A DNA stretch of 64,000 nt from Hippasteria phrygiana (taxonomy: Eukaryota > Echinodermata > Asteroidea > Valvatida > Goniasteridae). The stretch is from contig JAZGUH010000075.1 in NCBI GenBank assembly GCA_037893225.1, positions 1,178,001 to 1,242,000 of the forward strand. The letters run 5' to 3'. Below the pieces are notes generated by a model that was not told where the DNA came from, ran no database searches, and was given only the letters and a program-made list of their open reading frames with translations. The position numbers and the translations under genes were made by a program. Positions 61,001 to 64,000 of the stretch are shown here, one piece after another (positions within the stretch are counted from its first letter, which is position 1; every line of letters begins with the position of its first letter).

Positions 61001-61826
61001 CTAGCCAACTAACATACCAGGTTTGAAGGAAATTGGATATACCGTTCTCTATATATGGGCCCTTGAAAAACGCACATTTAGGATGACGTCACGTGACACG
61101 TGATGACGTCATCATGACGTCACTCTACGACATACATTATTGGATATATGTACCCTTATGTTTTCAAAAAGCACATTTTGATGACGTCATGATGACGTCA
61201 TGATGACGTCACACTTTTTGACATTAATATGAAAGAATGTATGGGCTAACAAACCTATTACAAAACGAATTTCGAATATTCTGTTAATGAGATATATGAC
61301 TAAGAAACTTTACTTAGGTTCCAAAGAGTACAATGAAATTTGAAACATTTAAAAATTCATAGAAAATCAACAGACGACGTCATCATGACGTCACCTCGGA
61401 TTCTACATGCTAGTGGCACCATCTACCTACCCACTAACTTTTATGACGATCAGACCTACCCTTATATGTGTTAAAAAAAAGCCTATTTTTGATGACGTCA
61501 TGATGACGTCACACTTGTTCACATTTATGTGAAAGAATATAGGAGCTAACAAAGCTATTACAAAAAGAATTTTGAATTTAGCATGTTCTGTTGGTGAGAT
61601 ATGGCTTGAAGAAACTTTGAAGTTCAAAAACTTAACAATTACTATAAAATCGTATGATGACGTCATCTTCACGTCACATCAATTTCCATCTGTAACACAT
61701 GCTGGCCTATCTAGATACCACGTATCAACTTAATCGGACTTGTACTTCCATAGATATATGGCTTCGAAAAATGCCCCTTTAAGATGACGTCACGTGACAT
61801 GTGATGACCATCATTAAAAGTCAAGT
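58061..61826 (+). repeat. ~600-bp CRE satellite, about 5-6 monomers
   Basis: Markers lie at 58256, 58861, 59462, 60062 and 60667. Compared with 50421-53030 there is one extra young-type monomer (58861-59461). The rest aligns in order with an added offset of about 608 bp. Beyond 61140 the copies are decayed. A local triplication (TGACGTCATGATGACGTCAT with a further TGATGACGTCA) lies at 61180-61210. The array ends at the CAGGGTTCCCAC edge of another repeat. Confidence 0.87.
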
Positions 61827-61915
61827 CAGGGTTCCCACAGAAATCTGAAAACCAAATTCCATGACCTTTCCATGACTTTCCAAGACTAAATTTCCATGAC
61901 ATTTAATATTATTTT
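61827..61915. repeat. CAGGGTTCCCAC-edged repeat fragment (hAT-like edge)
   Basis: CAGGGTTCCCACAG is followed by CCATGAC / TTTCCATGAC words. Such edges are common in hAT-type non-autonomous elements of animals. No reverse-complement end is visible downstream, so this is a fragment and the class is a guess. Confidence 0.45.
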
Positions 61916-64000
61916 GCAGAGAAAAGTTGTTTGGTATTATGGTACTGATAAACCCCTGATATGGGGCTAACCATTTGTTAGCTTTTGAAAATAAGTGTTA
62001 ATTAATAATGCCCTCCTCCCATTACAGCCATCCGATCCACCCACTTTAATAAAAAAAGAAGAAGATAAGATGATATATTATAAGATGTACACAATGGCTG
62101 TGGCACTAACAGCTACCATCAGCAAAGAAGACAGAAAAGGATAGAAAGAAGAAAGATAGTAAATGGCTAAATCACATACAGCAGACACATGGAGCTAGCA
62201 CGTTAGTAGAGAGATTCACGCGAACCGGCATTGGCGACGCTATTTGCAATGCCCAATTTTCTGTCAGTGCTGCCACTGGCTTTAATTTGTTTTTATTTAG
62301 TTTTGATCATTTAATTTTCTATAATAATTGGTGTTTGTTTATTGTTACTATTTTAAATGACTCATAACATTATTTTTATATTTATAACAAATTGATCTGA
62401 AATATATTAGGCTGAAATTTTCAATTATAAAATTAGCAATTTAGCAATAATGGTCACAACTTTTAACTGAAATTGTCCTCCAAAATGACCAAAAAATTAA
62501 ATCAACAAAAATCCACAATAGGGTTAACCTAACATGACTACTATTGGCCCTCATTCTATTTCTAATTCTATTTACTCTTTTCAGTAATATAATATTTAAA
62601 AGAATTGTTTGTCTTAAAATCTCTGTGGTATTATAAGTTACAGCATCATCACCATACTGCACATTTCTCATCCAAGTTGATAACAGGACCCCCCCCCCCC
62701 CCCCCCTGCACACAATCATGGTGGAATAAAACTATTTAATGCGGCTACCATTAAATATCAACATGTAGGTATGTACTGTCTGCTTTGTTTTCTTTTAAAA
62801 TTTATTTTCTTATAGTCTAAACAGATTGCATACAAACCATTACCCTAATAATCTCCTAGGGTGTGTGAAAAATCATCTACTGAGAATTGAGGACTTTTAT
62901 GGTTAAGATATCATTTACATGATTAGGTTTAATATTCAGCTACCATCTCTAATCTTGTTTTCAATTATATCATGTTTATGTGCCCACATTACATTGAGCT
63001 TACGTGTATTGAGTTAAACCTACATGGATGTGGTTCATTCCATGAAGTTGGGTACATAAAGTGTGACATTTTGCAAAAAGGGCAATGTTTAAACCCTAAA
63101 ATATACATTTTCTACCTTTATCAGTTTTCCCTGATCTGGATACGTTGTTCATGCACACTTGCAATTAGTAGTTTCACAAGTCCAATAAAGGATTCTTTGG
63201 ATTGTTTTTTCACACTCGATGAAGATATGTCAAAATGTGTGACATTCCTCCAAATTTGGTGTCCTGTTACACGTGAAACCAGTACCTTAAAATGTCATTA
63301 TATTCTCTCTGCTTTTATTAATTTGTCTAATTGTTACTAATTTTATAAACTTATAAGTAGGTCTTATTAGGGTATGAAACTTGCGACTCTTCTAAGAAAG
63401 CTGGTAGATATAGGCTTATGGGTCATTCCGTAAATGAAAAATATATGGTGTTCGTGTTACATGTGAAACAAAAACACATTTTCTGACATATTTCCATTGA
63501 TTTGCCTTGAACATGTCTGCATTTTATGAACTAGTTAAGGATATACATCTCTAATGAAAAGATATGAAAATCAGACCTCTTCAGTAAATATGAGGCATAA
63601 AATATGATTTTGTGTGGATTTTCCATGTAACATGGACACTGGTGTCAATGTTACATGTGAAACCCATCGCTTATTTGTACCATATCACTGTAAATTTCAA
63701 TTGCAAAAGTCTGACTTCCATTTGTTCAATATTGCTGTCTGTAAGTACACAAAAGGTGGTTTATTAAAGAAAGTGTTGAATAAAGTTCTTAAGATATGGC
63801 AAAAGTTAGGTACTGCAGCTCAATTCTGTTTGATCCACTGCCATCTTCACTGACAAATGTACATGCTGTCATCAAATCTGAAATAAGGAACAATAAAGAT
63901 TGTCCCCTGTGTATTTCTATATTTTATTCATGTGTTGTGTTTTGGGTTTTTTATTTGGGGTTCAGGGTGAGCTGGTTGGGTTTATAATTTGTACAGATAC
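61916..64000. other. AT-rich flank, no recognised gene
   Basis: The satellite stops here and no CRE pair occurs. The region has an 18-C run (62689-62706) and a thrice-repeated word near 63258, 63447 and 63641. Open frames such as 62972-63340 (122 residues) and 63614-63853 show no domain I know and no clear splice sites. If single-copy DNA exists in the window this is the likeliest place, but no exon can be supported. Confidence 0.5.
63258..63663 (+). repeat. Three copies of a TGTTACAYGTGAAAC word at ~190-bp spacing
   Basis: GGTGTCCTGTTACACGTGAA (63258), GGTGTTCGTGTTACATGTGA (63447) and GGTGTCAATGTTACATGTGA (63641) each continue to GAAAC. The intervals of 189 and 194 bp suggest a very degenerate tandem repeat. 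Flanks between copies are otherwise hard to align by eye. Confidence 0.5.

Noticed and set aside
62972..63340. 122-residue open frame in the right flank
   Set aside because: There is no recognisable domain. It is short for AT-rich DNA with few stops by chance, and no splice or polyadenylation context supports it.

Overview
This window looks like eukaryotic, metazoan-type satellite DNA. It is AT-rich and carries microsatellites, a Tc1/mariner relic and a degenerate tRNA-like Pol III module. I see no bacterial operons and no intact gene. The organism cannot be named from sequence; a marine invertebrate is my guess. I recognise no intact host protein-coding gene. Nearly all short open frames are reading frames of repeats.

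About 50 kb is a head-to-tail mosaic of non-coding repeats, all in one orientation, saturated with the CRE octamer TGACGTCA. Three monomer types dominate. (i) A 161-bp satellite with an ETS-type palindrome and the 10-mer GTCACGTGAC; arrays near 1, 2.2, 3.9, 7.5, 9.8 and 27.5 kb. (ii) A ~600-bp satellite (602 bp in its youngest array) with four CRE clusters and nine TGACGTCA per monomer; 12 copies at 12.8-19.7 kb, 3 at 21.6-23.1 kb, and older copies at 29.4-36.9, 39.4-41.3, 45.8-46.1, 48.1-53.0 and 58.1-61.8 kb. (iii) A ~147-bp CRE sub-repeat at 54.8-55.5 kb. Larger duplications overlie these: a 3,629-bp unit at 2.7-9.1 kb, a ~1.4-kb module at 11.2, 20.0, 49.0 and 56.7 kb, and a ~2.7-kb unit at 31.5 and 34.2 kb.

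Modules meet at 14 similar junctions: a purine/GAA tract, sometimes 1-3 short palindromes (H1), then CTAG (or CTAACGAG), a hairpin whose sequence differs between junctions while its stem is kept, then GGCTTTTCC. Read on the minus strand this is GGAAAAGCC - hairpin - 2 to 9 nt - CTAG - T. That layout matches the 3' end of Helitron/Helentron rolling-circle transposons, and H1 could be the matching 5' subterminal repeat. My best interpretation is that the satellite domain is a concatemer of non-autonomous Helentron-like elements whose internal repeats expanded. No Rep/helicase gene is present, so this is inference.

The domain is interrupted by spacers (24.3-26.9, 37.1-39.4, 46.1-48.1, 61.9-64.0 kb) and by a 4.4-kb DNA transposon (41,336-45,754) with terminal inverted repeats and many GCACCA motifs. 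That element contains a broken Tc1/mariner transposase that lacks the segment with the second catalytic aspartate. A 100-nt palindrome lies at 46,570-46,669.
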